A stretch of 64,000 nucleotides of DNA from assembly GCF_007558725.1 (NCBI RefSeq), contig NZ_VLPL01000006.1:228580-292579 (forward strand), given 5' to 3'. The position numbers and the translations under genes were made by a program. The notes under the pieces were generated by a model that did no database searches, was not told where the DNA came from, and worked only from the letters and a program-made list of their open reading frames with translations. Below, one piece after another: positions 19,434 through 27,340 of the stretch. The DNA comes from Fluviicola chungangensis. Its GTDB lineage: Bacteria; Bacteroidota; Bacteroidia; Flavobacteriales_D; Crocinitomicaceae. Every line of letters begins with the position of its first letter. Position 1 is the first letter of the stretch.

Positions 19434-20027
19434 TTACAGTTTAATGACCTGTCCCGTATTCGCCCCGAATACACTTTTCCGGAAACCATACTCCAATTGT
19501 TTCATCGTTACGGGAATATCCCCTGGAAAATAAGGGAAGTATTGAGGTGAATCTTCTATTACCGTGGGACTCACCGCATTGATCCGAATCCCATTTTCCA
19601 GCTCAATAGCTGCTGCTCTCACAAAACCTTCCACTGCTCCATTTGCTGCCGAAGCGTTCGCAAAATTCAGTTGCGGATCATGTGACAATGCTCCGGTAAT
19701 CAGCGTAAAAGATCCTTTGGGATTGATGTAGTGCTGACCGATTAAAACCAAGTTGATCTGTCCCATCATTTTCCCCTCTACTCCTTTCCGGAAAGTCTGA
19801 TAGGTCAGCGTTTTCCATGGACCGACATGCGTTGGTCCCGCAGTTGAGATCAGGGCGTCGAACGGACCAACCTGTTTAAACATCTGTTCAATGGATTCCG
19901 TTGAGGTAATATCCATTAAGATATCGCCACTTTTCGATCCGACTTTGACAATTTCATACTCCTGTTCAAATACTTTACTTAAATGTGTTCCCATAGTGCC
20001 CGAAGCACCCACCAATATTATTTTCAT
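19434..20027 (-). CDS. Short-chain dehydrogenase/reductase, atypical active site
   Basis: A 197-residue Rossmann protein. The nucleotide-binding motif is at the very N-terminus (MKIILVGASGTMGTHL), followed by ALISTAG in the NNAG position and LITGALS in the catalytic Ser region. The usual YxxxK is replaced by ANASAANGAVEGF, so the catalytic Tyr and Lys are missing. Such SDRs (end RINAVSPTVIED) form a known short subfamily of unclear activity. It lies 25 bp after the small membrane protein gene and is probably co-transcribed with it. It may bind NAD(P) as a sensor rather than act as a classical oxidoreductase. Confidence 0.82.
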   Translation of the reverse strand: MKIILVGASGTMGTHLSKVFEQEYEIVKVGSKSGDILMDITSTESIEQMFKQVGPFDALISTAGPTHVGPWKTLTYQTFRKGVEGKMMGQINLVLIGQHYINPKGSFTLITGALSHDPQLNFANASAANGAVEGFVRAAAIELENGIRINAVSPTVIEDSPQYFPYFPGDIPVTMKQLEYGFRKSVFGANTGQVIKL

Positions 20028-20052
20028 CTTGATTCTCTATTATTAATTGTAA

Positions 20053-20298
20053 TTATTTGTCTTTTTTCGAAACCTTACTTATCAGCACATCCGTTAAGGG
20101 AACTCCTACAAATACCACCCACGGAACAAGGATAATTGTCAGGAGAAATGTTCGCTGGTACAATGGGAAATCAGCCAGTGGCTTCCCGAACAGGAACAGG
20201 AAAAGAGTAATGGATGGATAAATGACCACCCAAATTTTCATTGCCATCAATAATCGTGTTTTTGTCTTCATTTCATCTGTTATTTTGATTTGAGACAA
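20053..20298 (-). CDS. Small two-helix membrane protein
   Basis: An 81-residue protein with two probable transmembrane helices (WVVIYPSITLFLFLFG and TFLLTIILVPWVVFVGVPL) and a basic C-terminus (SKVSKKDK). Not recognised. It lies between the AraC regulator gene and the SDR, all on the minus strand with short gaps, which suggests a small AraC-controlled operon. Confidence 0.68.
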   Translation of the reverse strand: MSQIKITDEMKTKTRLLMAMKIWVVIYPSITLFLFLFGKPLADFPLYQRTFLLTIILVPWVVFVGVPLTDVLISKVSKKDK

Positions 20299-20352
20299 AA
20301 GTACAGGGAGCCTTCCCCATCTGTGCAGGACAATTATTGAGTTGAGCAGGAT

Positions 20353-21210
20353 TTATCTGAAATGATTTCGAAATGCTTCGGGAGAGAAACCCGTTCCTTT
20401 CCTGAAAAAACGAATAAAGTAGGAGACATCCTCAAATCCAAGAGAATAAGCAACCTCCTTCACCTGAACGGAAGTTCCTAAAAGGGTTCTTTTGGATTCC
20501 AGGATTAATTGTTCATGGATTAATTCGGAGACTGTTTTTTCCAGGACATCTTTGGTAACTTTATTTAACTGATAAACAGAAATACCCATCATTTCCGCAT
20601 ACTGAATAACTGTTTTGTGTTCGGTCACATGTTTCTCAAGCAATTCCTGAAATTCCTCGAAACGCTCTTGTTCATAAGATATTTCTGTAGTCGTCTTTTG
20701 AGCGGGATTCGCACTTTGCCGCATGGATTCAATAAAGAAAATATCCAGGTTAGCCCGAATCAAATCAGAAAAGTCTCGTTCTTTATTCATGTACTCCTGA
20801 TAGATGTAATCCAAAATCGCACAAAGCTTTTCAAAACGGAGTGGTTCCGGTGAACAACTATTTTTGGCTGTTACCCTTCTGAACCGCTGTTTGGCAGAAA
20901 CATTCGTCGGGCTGTAAAAATCTGCATCGAACTGCATCAAAAACCCTTTACAGTCCGGGGCCAATTTAAGTTGATGGATTTGTCCCGGACGCAGAATAAA
21001 CACCGAACGGTCGTCAATGGAATAAGGAATAAAATCAATCACATGCTCTCCCGTGCCCGTTTTAATGACCAGGATGAAAAAGTAATTGTGCCGGTGCAAC
21101 CCGTCGTTCATCGGTTTACCATCCAGTATCTCTTCAAGCGTGCGGATGCTGAACAGTTTATCGCTGTTTTGAATCCGATCCGAAATCCGTCTAAGCGGAA
21201 TTTTGTCCAT
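20353..21210 (-). CDS. AraC family transcriptional regulator
   Basis: A 285-residue regulator from the ATG at 21210 (MDKIPLRRISDRI); the frame extends to 21318 but the extra residues look non-coding. The N-terminal cupin ligand-binding domain (about 25-150) contains HRHNYFFILVIKTGTGEHVI and the RPGQIHQL turn. The C-terminal double HTH (about 185-285) contains EKTVSELIHEQLILESKRTL and VKEVAYSLGFEDVSYFIRFF. It is probably the activator of the SDR/membrane protein genes just downstream. Confidence 0.9.
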   Translation of the reverse strand: MDKIPLRRISDRIQNSDKLFSIRTLEEILDGKPMNDGLHRHNYFFILVIKTGTGEHVIDFIPYSIDDRSVFILRPGQIHQLKLAPDCKGFLMQFDADFYSPTNVSAKQRFRRVTAKNSCSPEPLRFEKLCAILDYIYQEYMNKERDFSDLIRANLDIFFIESMRQSANPAQKTTTEISYEQERFEEFQELLEKHVTEHKTVIQYAEMMGISVYQLNKVTKDVLEKTVSELIHEQLILESKRTLLGTSVQVKEVAYSLGFEDVSYFIRFFRKGTGFSPEAFRNHFR

Positions 21211-21340
21211 GGTTGCGTCTAAAGTTCCAAATATAGCATATTTACAGGCCGGAAAAGAACTTCCGGGATTCAACAATAAAGAATTCAGCACTTTGCAACG
21301 ATCTGAAGATCTCGCCAAATTTTGTGAAATGTGATGATTA

Positions 21341-21396
21341 TGTAACTTCTGACCAAATTTTTATAACATTTCTACCCCCTTCTCAACTGAACTTTA
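21341..21396 (+). promoter_or_regulatory. Stress-island promoter (GH130-GT4-cinA)
   Basis: Direct hexamers TGTAAC (21341-21346) and TATAAC (21362-21367) lie 21 bp apart. They are followed after 22 bp by AACTTTA at 21390-21396, a -7 type element. The architecture matches at least six other promoters in this window. Confidence 0.68.
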
Positions 21397-21435
21397 CGAT
21401 TCCCGTCACTATTTACCATTGCGGGAACCACAACT

Positions 21436-22485
21436 ATGATTCAGATTACAAAAGAGGGCATACTATTGGAAAAGACAACTCATGATTTTGAAAGTCATGC
21501 AGTACTCAACCCGGGTGTCATTCGGGAAGGGAATACGGTTCACCTCTTCTACAGGGCAGTAAAAGCCGGGAACCATTCTACGATAGGCCACTGTAAACTG
21601 GATGGTCCGCACCAAATTATGAGCAGGGATACAAAACCTGTGATATTCCCGGAATTCGAGTTTGAATCATGGGGAGTGGAAGATCCGCGGATCTGTCGCA
21701 TCGATGATCTTTATTATTTGACTTATACTGCATTTGACGGAGACAATGCGTTGGGAGCACTGGCAACATCAAAAGACCTGGAGACCTTTGAAAAACACGG
21801 ACCGATCGTTCCTTTATTCTCTTACGAAGAATTCGAAGTACTCGCCACGGAAGAATGGGAATTCGGCGACCGTTACCTGGGATATTGCAATTGTGCTCCG
21901 TTTATAAAGAAAAACAATCGCAGCAACCTGATCTGGGACAAGGACGTACTCTTCTTCCCGGAGCGAATTGATGGAAAACTTCATTTCCTTCACCGGATAA
22001 AACCCGACATCCAACTGGTTGCAATCAATGAACTCAGCGAGCTGACACCTGCATTTTGGAAAAGCTATTTGACCCGGCTGAAGGAAAATACGGTACTGAT
22101 TCCCAAACACGAACACGAAATCAGCTACATCGGTGCAGGTGCTCCCCCAATAGAAACGGAATCGGGATGGCTTTTGATCTATCACGGGGTAAAATGCACT
22201 TTTGACGGAAATATCTATTCTGCCTGTGCTGCCCTGCTCGACCTACATAACCCTAAAAAAGAAATTGCACGTTTACCATATCCCTTGTTCGAACCGGACC
22301 AAAGCTGGGAAGTGCAGGGAGAAGTCGATAATGTCTGTTTCCCTTGCGGAACAGCACAATTCGGCGATACACTATACATCTATTATGGTGCAGCCGACAA
22401 GCAAATTGCTTATGCATCAGTGAGTCTTACTGAACTCATTTCGGAACTCAAATTAAACACAACGAAAGATGAAACATCCAATTAA
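21436..22485 (+). CDS. Glycoside hydrolase family 130-type phosphorylase/hydrolase
   Basis: A 349-residue five-bladed beta-propeller enzyme. GH130 members cleave beta-mannosides, often by phosphorolysis. The signature GVEDPRI at about residues 80-86 holds the Asp expected to be the general acid. Other family features are AVLNPGVIREGNTVHLFYRA and WLLIYHGVK near residues 235-245, plus YGAADKQIAYAS at the end. There is no signal peptide, so it acts in the cytoplasm. Its end overlaps the glycosyltransferase gene by 17 bp, indicating coupled translation. It probably takes part in turnover or synthesis of a mannose-type reserve or compatible solute; the substrate is inferred. Confidence 0.85.
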   Translation: MIQITKEGILLEKTTHDFESHAVLNPGVIREGNTVHLFYRAVKAGNHSTIGHCKLDGPHQIMSRDTKPVIFPEFEFESWGVEDPRICRIDDLYYLTYTAFDGDNALGALATSKDLETFEKHGPIVPLFSYEEFEVLATEEWEFGDRYLGYCNCAPFIKKNNRSNLIWDKDVLFFPERIDGKLHFLHRIKPDIQLVAINELSELTPAFWKSYLTRLKENTVLIPKHEHEISYIGAGAPPIETESGWLLIYHGVKCTFDGNIYSACAALLDLHNPKKEIARLPYPLFEPDQSWEVQGEVDNVCFPCGTAQFGDTLYIYYGAADKQIAYASVSLTELISELKLNTTKDETSN

Positions 22486-24820
22486 CTTTAGTCGATTCGC
22501 TCAACCCTTATTCCCTAACCACCATGCTGACTCTGGAGTCAGACTCGCCAAACTGGAAGTTCCGGTTGTGCTTCTCATTACATCGTATCCTCCGAGAGAA
22601 TGCGGAATAGCAACCTACTCGCAGGACCTGTTGGAGGCCCTGAAACAACAATTCGATCAATCCTTTGAAGTACAAGTATGTGCATTGGAAGACGGTTTCA
22701 CGGACCATCAATACCCGAAAGAAGTTACCTATACCCTTCAAACTGGTATCCCGATCGAATATGCGGCTTTGGCCAACAAAATCAATAACAATGACCGGAT
22801 CGGACTGATCGTTATCCAGCACGAGTTCGGGCTTTTCAGAATAGATGATGAAAACACCTTCCTGAAATTCATCCAGTTTTTAAAAAAACCGGTTGTAACG
22901 GTATTCCATACAGTACTTCCCAATCCGAATGGAAAACGAAAAACACATGTCCGGAACATCGGGTTGTTTTCAGATTCAATTATCGTTATGACAAATCATG
23001 CCGCAGAGATCTTAAAAAATGAATATGCTATCCCTGCAAAAAAAATAAGCCTCATTCCGCATGGAACACACCTTGTGCCTCACCTGGATAAAGAACAGCT
23101 AAAGCAAAAATTCGGGCTGCAGCGAAAAACCATCCTCTCCACGTTTGGCTTACTTAGTTCGGGTAAAGGGATTGAAACGACGTTGGAAGCGCTTCCGCAA
23201 ATAGTTAGTCGTGATCCGGGAATTGTCTTTTTAATTATCGGGAAAACACACCCGGGTGTAATTGCATCCGAAGGAGAAGCGTACAGGGAATCCCTTAAAG
23301 CGAAAGTCAAAAACCTGAAACTGGAAAACCACGTGCTCTTTGTAAATAAGTACCTGTCACTCAAAGAGCTGCTGGAATACCTTCAATTAACGGATATTTA
23401 CCTTTTTACTTCCCGCGACCCGAACCAAAGTGTGAGTGGTACGTTTTCTTATGCGATGAGTTGCGGCTGTCCGATCATTTCTACCCCCATTCCTCACGCA
23501 AAAGAATTCCTCAACGAGGAAACAGGAATCATTGTGGATTTCAGCAAACCCGATCAATTGGCGCACGCAATTGAGCAACTGCTCGAAAATGAATCACTAA
23601 GAGAACGGTTCACATCCAATGGGTTAGAGCGTATTGCTCCGACTGCCTGGGAAAATTCTTCGATTGCGCATGCCAGGTTATTCCAGCGGCTCACATCGGG
23701 TAAAATAGAATTGCATTATGCCCTACCGGAAATCAACCTGGCACATTTCAGCAAATTGACCGACCGATTCGGAATGATCCAGTTCTCTAAAATCAATCAA
23801 CCCGATCGTGATTCGGGATATACCCTGGATGACAATGCAAGAGCAATGATTGCCCGATGCATGTATTATGAGACAACACTGGATGGTGCAAGCCTGGTAG
23901 CCATTCAGACATACTTGAAATTCATTTCCTTTTGTCAGCAACCCGGAGGTGAGTTCCTGAACTATGTCGACCAGGACCAGTTATTTTCAAATCAGAATTT
24001 CGAAACCAACCTGTCGGATTCAAACGGCAGAGCTATCTGGGCATTGGGTTACCTGATATCCAAACAACATATTCTTCCGGAACAGTTCGGGATCATGGCA
24101 AAATCCATTTTGGAAAAAGCACTGAAAACAGTGGAGAACATGCATTCTCCCCGTGCGATTGCCTTTGCAATTAAAGGTTTGTATTTCAGCAACCTGGAAG
24201 AACAATCGCCACGCATCAAATCCTGTATCAAGTTATTGGCTGATCGACTGATCGGGATCTACCGGTCCGAATCGGAAGAGAACTGGCCCTGGTTTGAAAG
24301 TTATCTGACTTATGCCAACAGTATTTTACCCGAAGCACTCTTATGTGCATGGAAAGAAACAGGAGATCAATTTTATAAAATTGTCGCCAAGAAATCCTTT
24401 GATTTCCTCCTGTCACTCACCTTCAGTAAAACCGGAATTAAATTGATTTCCAATAAAAGCTGGTTGCACAAAGGACATAAACCAGAAGAATTCGGGGAAC
24501 AACCGATTGATGTGGCCTATACCATTTTAGCATTGGACCATTTCCATGAAACTTTTGGAAATGAAGGGTATCTGAAAAAATCAGAACTCGCATTTAGTTG
24601 GTTTTTAGGTAATAATCACCTGTCTCGAATTATTTATAACCCGGGAACAGGAGGATGTTACGATGGTCTCGAACGGGAACACATCAATTTGAACCAGGGA
24701 GCCGAATCAACCATTAGTTACCTAATTGCCAGAATGACGATTGAAAAACAACATAACACCCGCATGATACAACCTAAAAAAATTCACATGATATCTGTTG
24801 AAAAAAGTTATAATGAATGA
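22469..24820 (+). CDS. GT4 glycosyltransferase with C-terminal alpha-toroid domain
   Basis: A 783-residue cytoplasmic two-part enzyme. Residues about 30-410 form a GT-B fold GT4 glycosyltransferase (SYPPRECGIATYSQDLLEAL at the N-lobe; FGLLSSGKGIETTLEALPQI and the donor-site SMSCGCPIIST-like AMSCGCPIISTP in the C-lobe). Residues about 430-760 form an all-helical domain of six-hairpin type (YTLDDNARAMIARCMYYE, DVAYTILALDHFHETF), as in some glycan-processing enzymes. It overlaps GH130 upstream and cinA downstream (4 bp). Fusion of a transferase and a toroid domain next to GH130 suggests a mannoside cycle. Confidence 0.85.
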   Translation: MKHPINFSRFAQPLFPNHHADSGVRLAKLEVPVVLLITSYPPRECGIATYSQDLLEALKQQFDQSFEVQVCALEDGFTDHQYPKEVTYTLQTGIPIEYAALANKINNNDRIGLIVIQHEFGLFRIDDENTFLKFIQFLKKPVVTVFHTVLPNPNGKRKTHVRNIGLFSDSIIVMTNHAAEILKNEYAIPAKKISLIPHGTHLVPHLDKEQLKQKFGLQRKTILSTFGLLSSGKGIETTLEALPQIVSRDPGIVFLIIGKTHPGVIASEGEAYRESLKAKVKNLKLENHVLFVNKYLSLKELLEYLQLTDIYLFTSRDPNQSVSGTFSYAMSCGCPIISTPIPHAKEFLNEETGIIVDFSKPDQLAHAIEQLLENESLRERFTSNGLERIAPTAWENSSIAHARLFQRLTSGKIELHYALPEINLAHFSKLTDRFGMIQFSKINQPDRDSGYTLDDNARAMIARCMYYETTLDGASLVAIQTYLKFISFCQQPGGEFLNYVDQDQLFSNQNFETNLSDSNGRAIWALGYLISKQHILPEQFGIMAKSILEKALKTVENMHSPRAIAFAIKGLYFSNLEEQSPRIKSCIKLLADRLIGIYRSESEENWPWFESYLTYANSILPEALLCAWKETGDQFYKIVAKKSFDFLLSLTFSKTGIKLISNKSWLHKGHKPEEFGEQPIDVAYTILALDHFHETFGNEGYLKKSELAFSWFLGNNHLSRIIYNPGTGGCYDGLEREHINLNQGAESTISYLIARMTIEKQHNTRMIQPKKIHMISVEKSYNE

Positions 24821-25308
24821 TACAGAAGCGGGCAAATGGTCTTATACAGTTCATGCAAAAAGAAGGCTTAACATTGGTTTTGGCTGAAAGCATGACTTGT
24901 GGACTTGCAGCAATGAAACTTTCTTCCTGTATCGGGGTCTCGGATGTGTTGTTGGCTTCTCTTGTATGTTATACACCTAAGGCTAAAACTCAGCTCTTAC
25001 AAGTGAAGCCGGCAACCATTCATAGCCACACTTGTGAATCACGTGAAGTAACCCGGAAAATGGCTTTGAACCTATCCAAACCTATTAAAGCCGATGTTTA
25101 TGCCGCTATAACCGGTCTGGCATCTTCAGACGGCAGCGAAACAAAAGACAAACCCGTTGGGACGGTCTTTTATGCAATCCGTTATAAACGAAAAACACAC
25201 GACTTCCGAAACGTTTTTCGCGGAACTCCCCTGGAGATCAAAACGAAGGCTACAGGTGAATTGTACCACCTGATTCTGAAGACGATCCAAAAACCGGAAC
25301 CGGAATAA
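24817..25308 (+). CDS. CinA C-terminal domain protein (nicotinamide-nucleotide amidase)
   Basis: A 163-residue stand-alone CinA_C domain, which in characterised members deamidates NMN to NaMN in pyridine nucleotide salvage. The family motifs are AESMTCGLAAMKLSS, SDVLLASLVCYTPKAKTQLL and YAAITGLASSDG. It lacks the N-terminal COG1058 domain of full-length CinA. It overlaps the GT4 gene by 4 bp (ATGA), so it is the third gene of the operon. Confidence 0.85.
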   Translation: MIQKRANGLIQFMQKEGLTLVLAESMTCGLAAMKLSSCIGVSDVLLASLVCYTPKAKTQLLQVKPATIHSHTCESREVTRKMALNLSKPIKADVYAAITGLASSDGSETKDKPVGTVFYAIRYKRKTHDFRNVFRGTPLEIKTKATGELYHLILKTIQKPEPE

Positions 25309-25335
25309 AAAAGGCGCAAGCAAAATGCCCGCGCC
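25307..25335 (-). terminator. Terminator of the first ytxH gene
   Basis: The arms ggcgc and gcgcc with a 13-nt loop are followed on the minus strand by TTTTTT. It lies between the convergent cinA and ytxH genes. The stem is short, but the T-tract is good for the minus strand. Confidence 0.55.
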
Positions 25336-25364
25336 ATTTGATATCTCATAATCTAACCTGTGAT

Positions 25365-25655
25365 TTACTTAGCTGTCTTCTGTTTCATCACCTCATCTGC
25401 TTTCTTTTTCAACTTACCTGTCAGGTCCTTTGCCTCATCCAGCAGTTTCGCCCGGGTTTTCTTTCCTTTTTCAGGTGCCAGCAAAATTCCGGCAGCTAAT
25501 CCCACTGCAGCTCCAGCAGCCAACGTCCCTATTACTTTTGAAACGTTATTAGATGATCCATCTTTTCGCGCTTTATCTTCTTCCGACTTCATTTTCATTG
25601 ATTTATTGATGATGAATTTTAAAATGTGTCCTGCTAATTCCAATGTCGAATCCAT
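25365..25655 (-). CDS. YtxH domain small stress protein
   Basis: A 96-residue protein with the YtxH pattern: a Gly/Ala-rich hydrophobic helix (IGTLAAGAAVGLAAGILLAP) followed by a charged helix rich in Lys (EKGKKTRAKLLDEAKDL). A later ATG at 25598 (MKMKSEED) would give 77 residues, closer to most family members, and is a reasonable alternative start. YtxH proteins are linked to general stress in Bacillus; molecular function is unknown. It has its own stress-type promoter and terminator. Confidence 0.75.
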   Translation of the reverse strand: MDSTLELAGHILKFIINKSMKMKSEEDKARKDGSSNNVSKVIGTLAAGAAVGLAAGILLAPEKGKKTRAKLLDEAKDLTGKLKKKADEVMKQKTAK

Positions 25656-25684
25656 AGTTCATTTTTATTCCTGATTATATGCTT

Positions 25685-25739
25685 AAAGGTGAACTTTCGC
25701 CGGCACTAAATCCTTACAGAATCACCATTGATTCTTATA
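25685..25739 (-). promoter_or_regulatory. Stress-island promoter (ytxH)
   Basis: On the minus strand TATAAG (25734-25739) and TGTAAG (25713-25718) lie 21 bp apart, followed after 22 bp by ACCTTT (25685-25690). The spacing is identical to the other island promoters. The longer repeat GATT-C-TATAAG/GATTCTGTAAG is visible around both boxes. Confidence 0.7.
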
Positions 25740-26050
25740 GAAATCCCACATTGGGATTATTCTCCGGTTTGTTTGTGAGGAGCATTGACCTTTTTGGATT
25801 GAGGAAAACCGGCCTGTCGCAAATAAATTGAAAGAATGACAATGGTAAAAAATCGGCAGGACAACGAATAGGGCCATCTGGAAAAACTCACTTTCCCCAT
25901 TTTTCGAATGTTGCCTGCAAAAAAAGCCCGCTGGTCAGATATTGCATTTGGAAAGCCCATATTCCTCCTTCCGGATAATTCATTACAGGCTTCCTTCTCC
26001 ATGATCCGGATCAGATTCCATTTTACCCGTTTTTAAATTCCTGTCATAGT

Positions 26051-26149
26051 AAAAGGGGGAGCTTAACCTTCACCTCAAACTCCCCCTTTTTTTTACACTT
26101 AACCCACACTACCACACATGGACCACTTAAAAATTGTTACTCTTAAGCT
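26051..26149 (-). ncRNA. Putative small RNA, promoter-terminator unit 1
   Basis: About 100 nt between a stress-type promoter and a hairpin, with no ORF beyond six codons. The hairpin arms aaaaggggga and tcccccttttt (26051-26091) are flanked by T-tracts on both strands, T4 on minus and T8 on plus. The body is rich in G and U (TGTGGTAGTGTGGGTTAAG). It lies 120 bp after the DUF72 stop and ahead of the separate ytxH promoter, so it is not a leader of either gene. Start site and function are inferred. Confidence 0.5.
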
Positions 26150-26155
26150 TTGTTT

Positions 26156-26211
26156 CAAAGGTAATCCAGCTTTAAAGGGGAGTTCTTACAAAATCCTGAA
26201 AGGGATTTACA
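26156..26211 (-). promoter_or_regulatory. Stress-island promoter of small RNA unit 1
   Basis: On the minus strand TGTAAA (26206-26211) and TGTAAG (26185-26190) lie 21 bp apart, followed after a further 21 bp by TACCTTTG (26156-26163), a perfect TAnnTTTG -7 element. This is one of the two cleanest copies in the window. Confidence 0.72.
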
Positions 26212-26269
26212 TAAATTTGATAATTGTTAAGATTCAAAGTGGCTTTTGAGGAGCAGTGGTCAATTTTAA

Positions 26270-26995
26270 CTACAAACGATTTGCTATTTTTTTCAATTGC
26301 ATGGCGTTCTCATATCCGGATTCGTAATAGGTGTTGTTAAAGTAAATACACTTTTCTGTCATTTCTCCCGGGATTGCTTCATAGAATCTTGCCAGGTCTG
26401 CCACGTTGTAAGAAGATTTGAATAAGACCGGGTTTCCGTGCAACCGCAGGTAAAAGCACTTGTTCGTTTCGATAAAATAAGTATCCAAACCGGGAAAATC
26501 GACGTTGCAAAAAGTCACATCAGCTGTAGCCAGTTTTTCCTGAACGGTTTCGTTCCACCAGGAAACATGACGGAATTCGATGACGTTTTCGGGAAGATGC
26601 GGAATTGTTTCAAGCACCCGATTCAGGTTTTCCTCCGAGTATTGAAACGATGGCGGTAATTGAAAAAGGAAATGCATGCATTTCTCCTGCAGTCCCCCGC
26701 GAACCAGGGATTGAAATTCGGTAATTTGCGAGCGGGTTTCTTTTAGCTTCAAAATGTGCGTGATCTGCTTACTCATTTTTACCGAGAAACGGAAATCAGG
26801 CGGAGTCGCGTCGTAATACTTTTTCAGATCTGTCAATTTGGGAGTGCGGTAAAATGTCCCGTTCAATTCAACGGTATTGAAAACCCCGGCGTAATATTCC
26901 AACCACCCTTTTGGCTGCAAGCCCTCCGGATAAAACTTTTTCTTCCAGGCCGGATAGTAATATCCCGAACAACCGATGTATAATTCCTTCTTCAT
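26270..26995 (-). CDS. DUF72 domain-containing protein
   Basis: A 241-residue TIM-barrel-like protein of the DUF72 (YecE) family, biochemical function not established. Hallmarks are YIGCSGYYYPAWKKKFYPEG at the N-terminus, FNTVELNGTFYRTP, FSVKMSKQITH, FRHVSWWNE and the C-terminal YFNNTYYESGYENAMQLKKI. The length fits the family. In Bacteroidota it often lies near DUF763, Ku and LigD genes, as here. The 180 bp upstream show no copy of the stress promoter. Confidence 0.88.
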   Translation of the reverse strand: MKKELYIGCSGYYYPAWKKKFYPEGLQPKGWLEYYAGVFNTVELNGTFYRTPKLTDLKKYYDATPPDFRFSVKMSKQITHILKLKETRSQITEFQSLVRGGLQEKCMHFLFQLPPSFQYSEENLNRVLETIPHLPENVIEFRHVSWWNETVQEKLATADVTFCNVDFPGLDTYFIETNKCFYLRLHGNPVLFKSSYNVADLARFYEAIPGEMTEKCIYFNNTYYESGYENAMQLKKIANRL

Positions 26996-27176
26996 TTCAA
27001 CCTGATTTATTCTTTATATAAATGAATACATACCCTATTTTTATTCCACTGTACGCAGATATGCCCCACCCGTCATTAACAAAATACAACATAACCGATT
27101 TTTAAACGCCGGTCCAATAGGTTCAATTTAGAAAAAACACTCCACCATGGTTTAGTATTCATTAAATACATGCGTT

Positions 27177-27338
27177 ATGACACGGGAAGCAAAAAAGAAC
27201 GAGGATCAGGAAATAAAGCAAGAGAATCCTGCAGGGATGAAAGAAACGGCTAAAAAGACAGATCGACGCAAACCTGAAAAAGGACTTCCAATCAATAGTC
27301 CCGGAAGAGAAAGTTCCGATTCTCAGGAAGGAAAATAA
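27177..27338 (+). CDS. Small hydrophilic protein (possible)
   Basis: A 53-codon ORF (ATG ACA CGG start) encoding a very charged, probably disordered protein: MTREAKKNEDQEIKQENP, then AKKTDRRKPEKGLPIN. It fills the gap between the divergent DUF72 and the convergent DUF763 stop, ending 3 bp before the DUF763 stop codon. Composition is like small stress proteins of the hydrophilin type. No homolog is recognised, and the opposite-strand ORF is judged a shadow. Confidence 0.4.
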   Translation: MTREAKKNEDQEIKQENPAGMKETAKKTDRRKPEKGLPINSPGRESSDSQEGK

Positions 27339-27340
27339 TT

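Noticed and set aside
25757..26002. 81-codon ORF on the minus strand between the first ytxH and unit 1
   Set aside because: Composition looks random, no family resemblance, no promoter or start signal; only one short hydrophobic stretch. It lies in the region upstream of the ytxH promoter.
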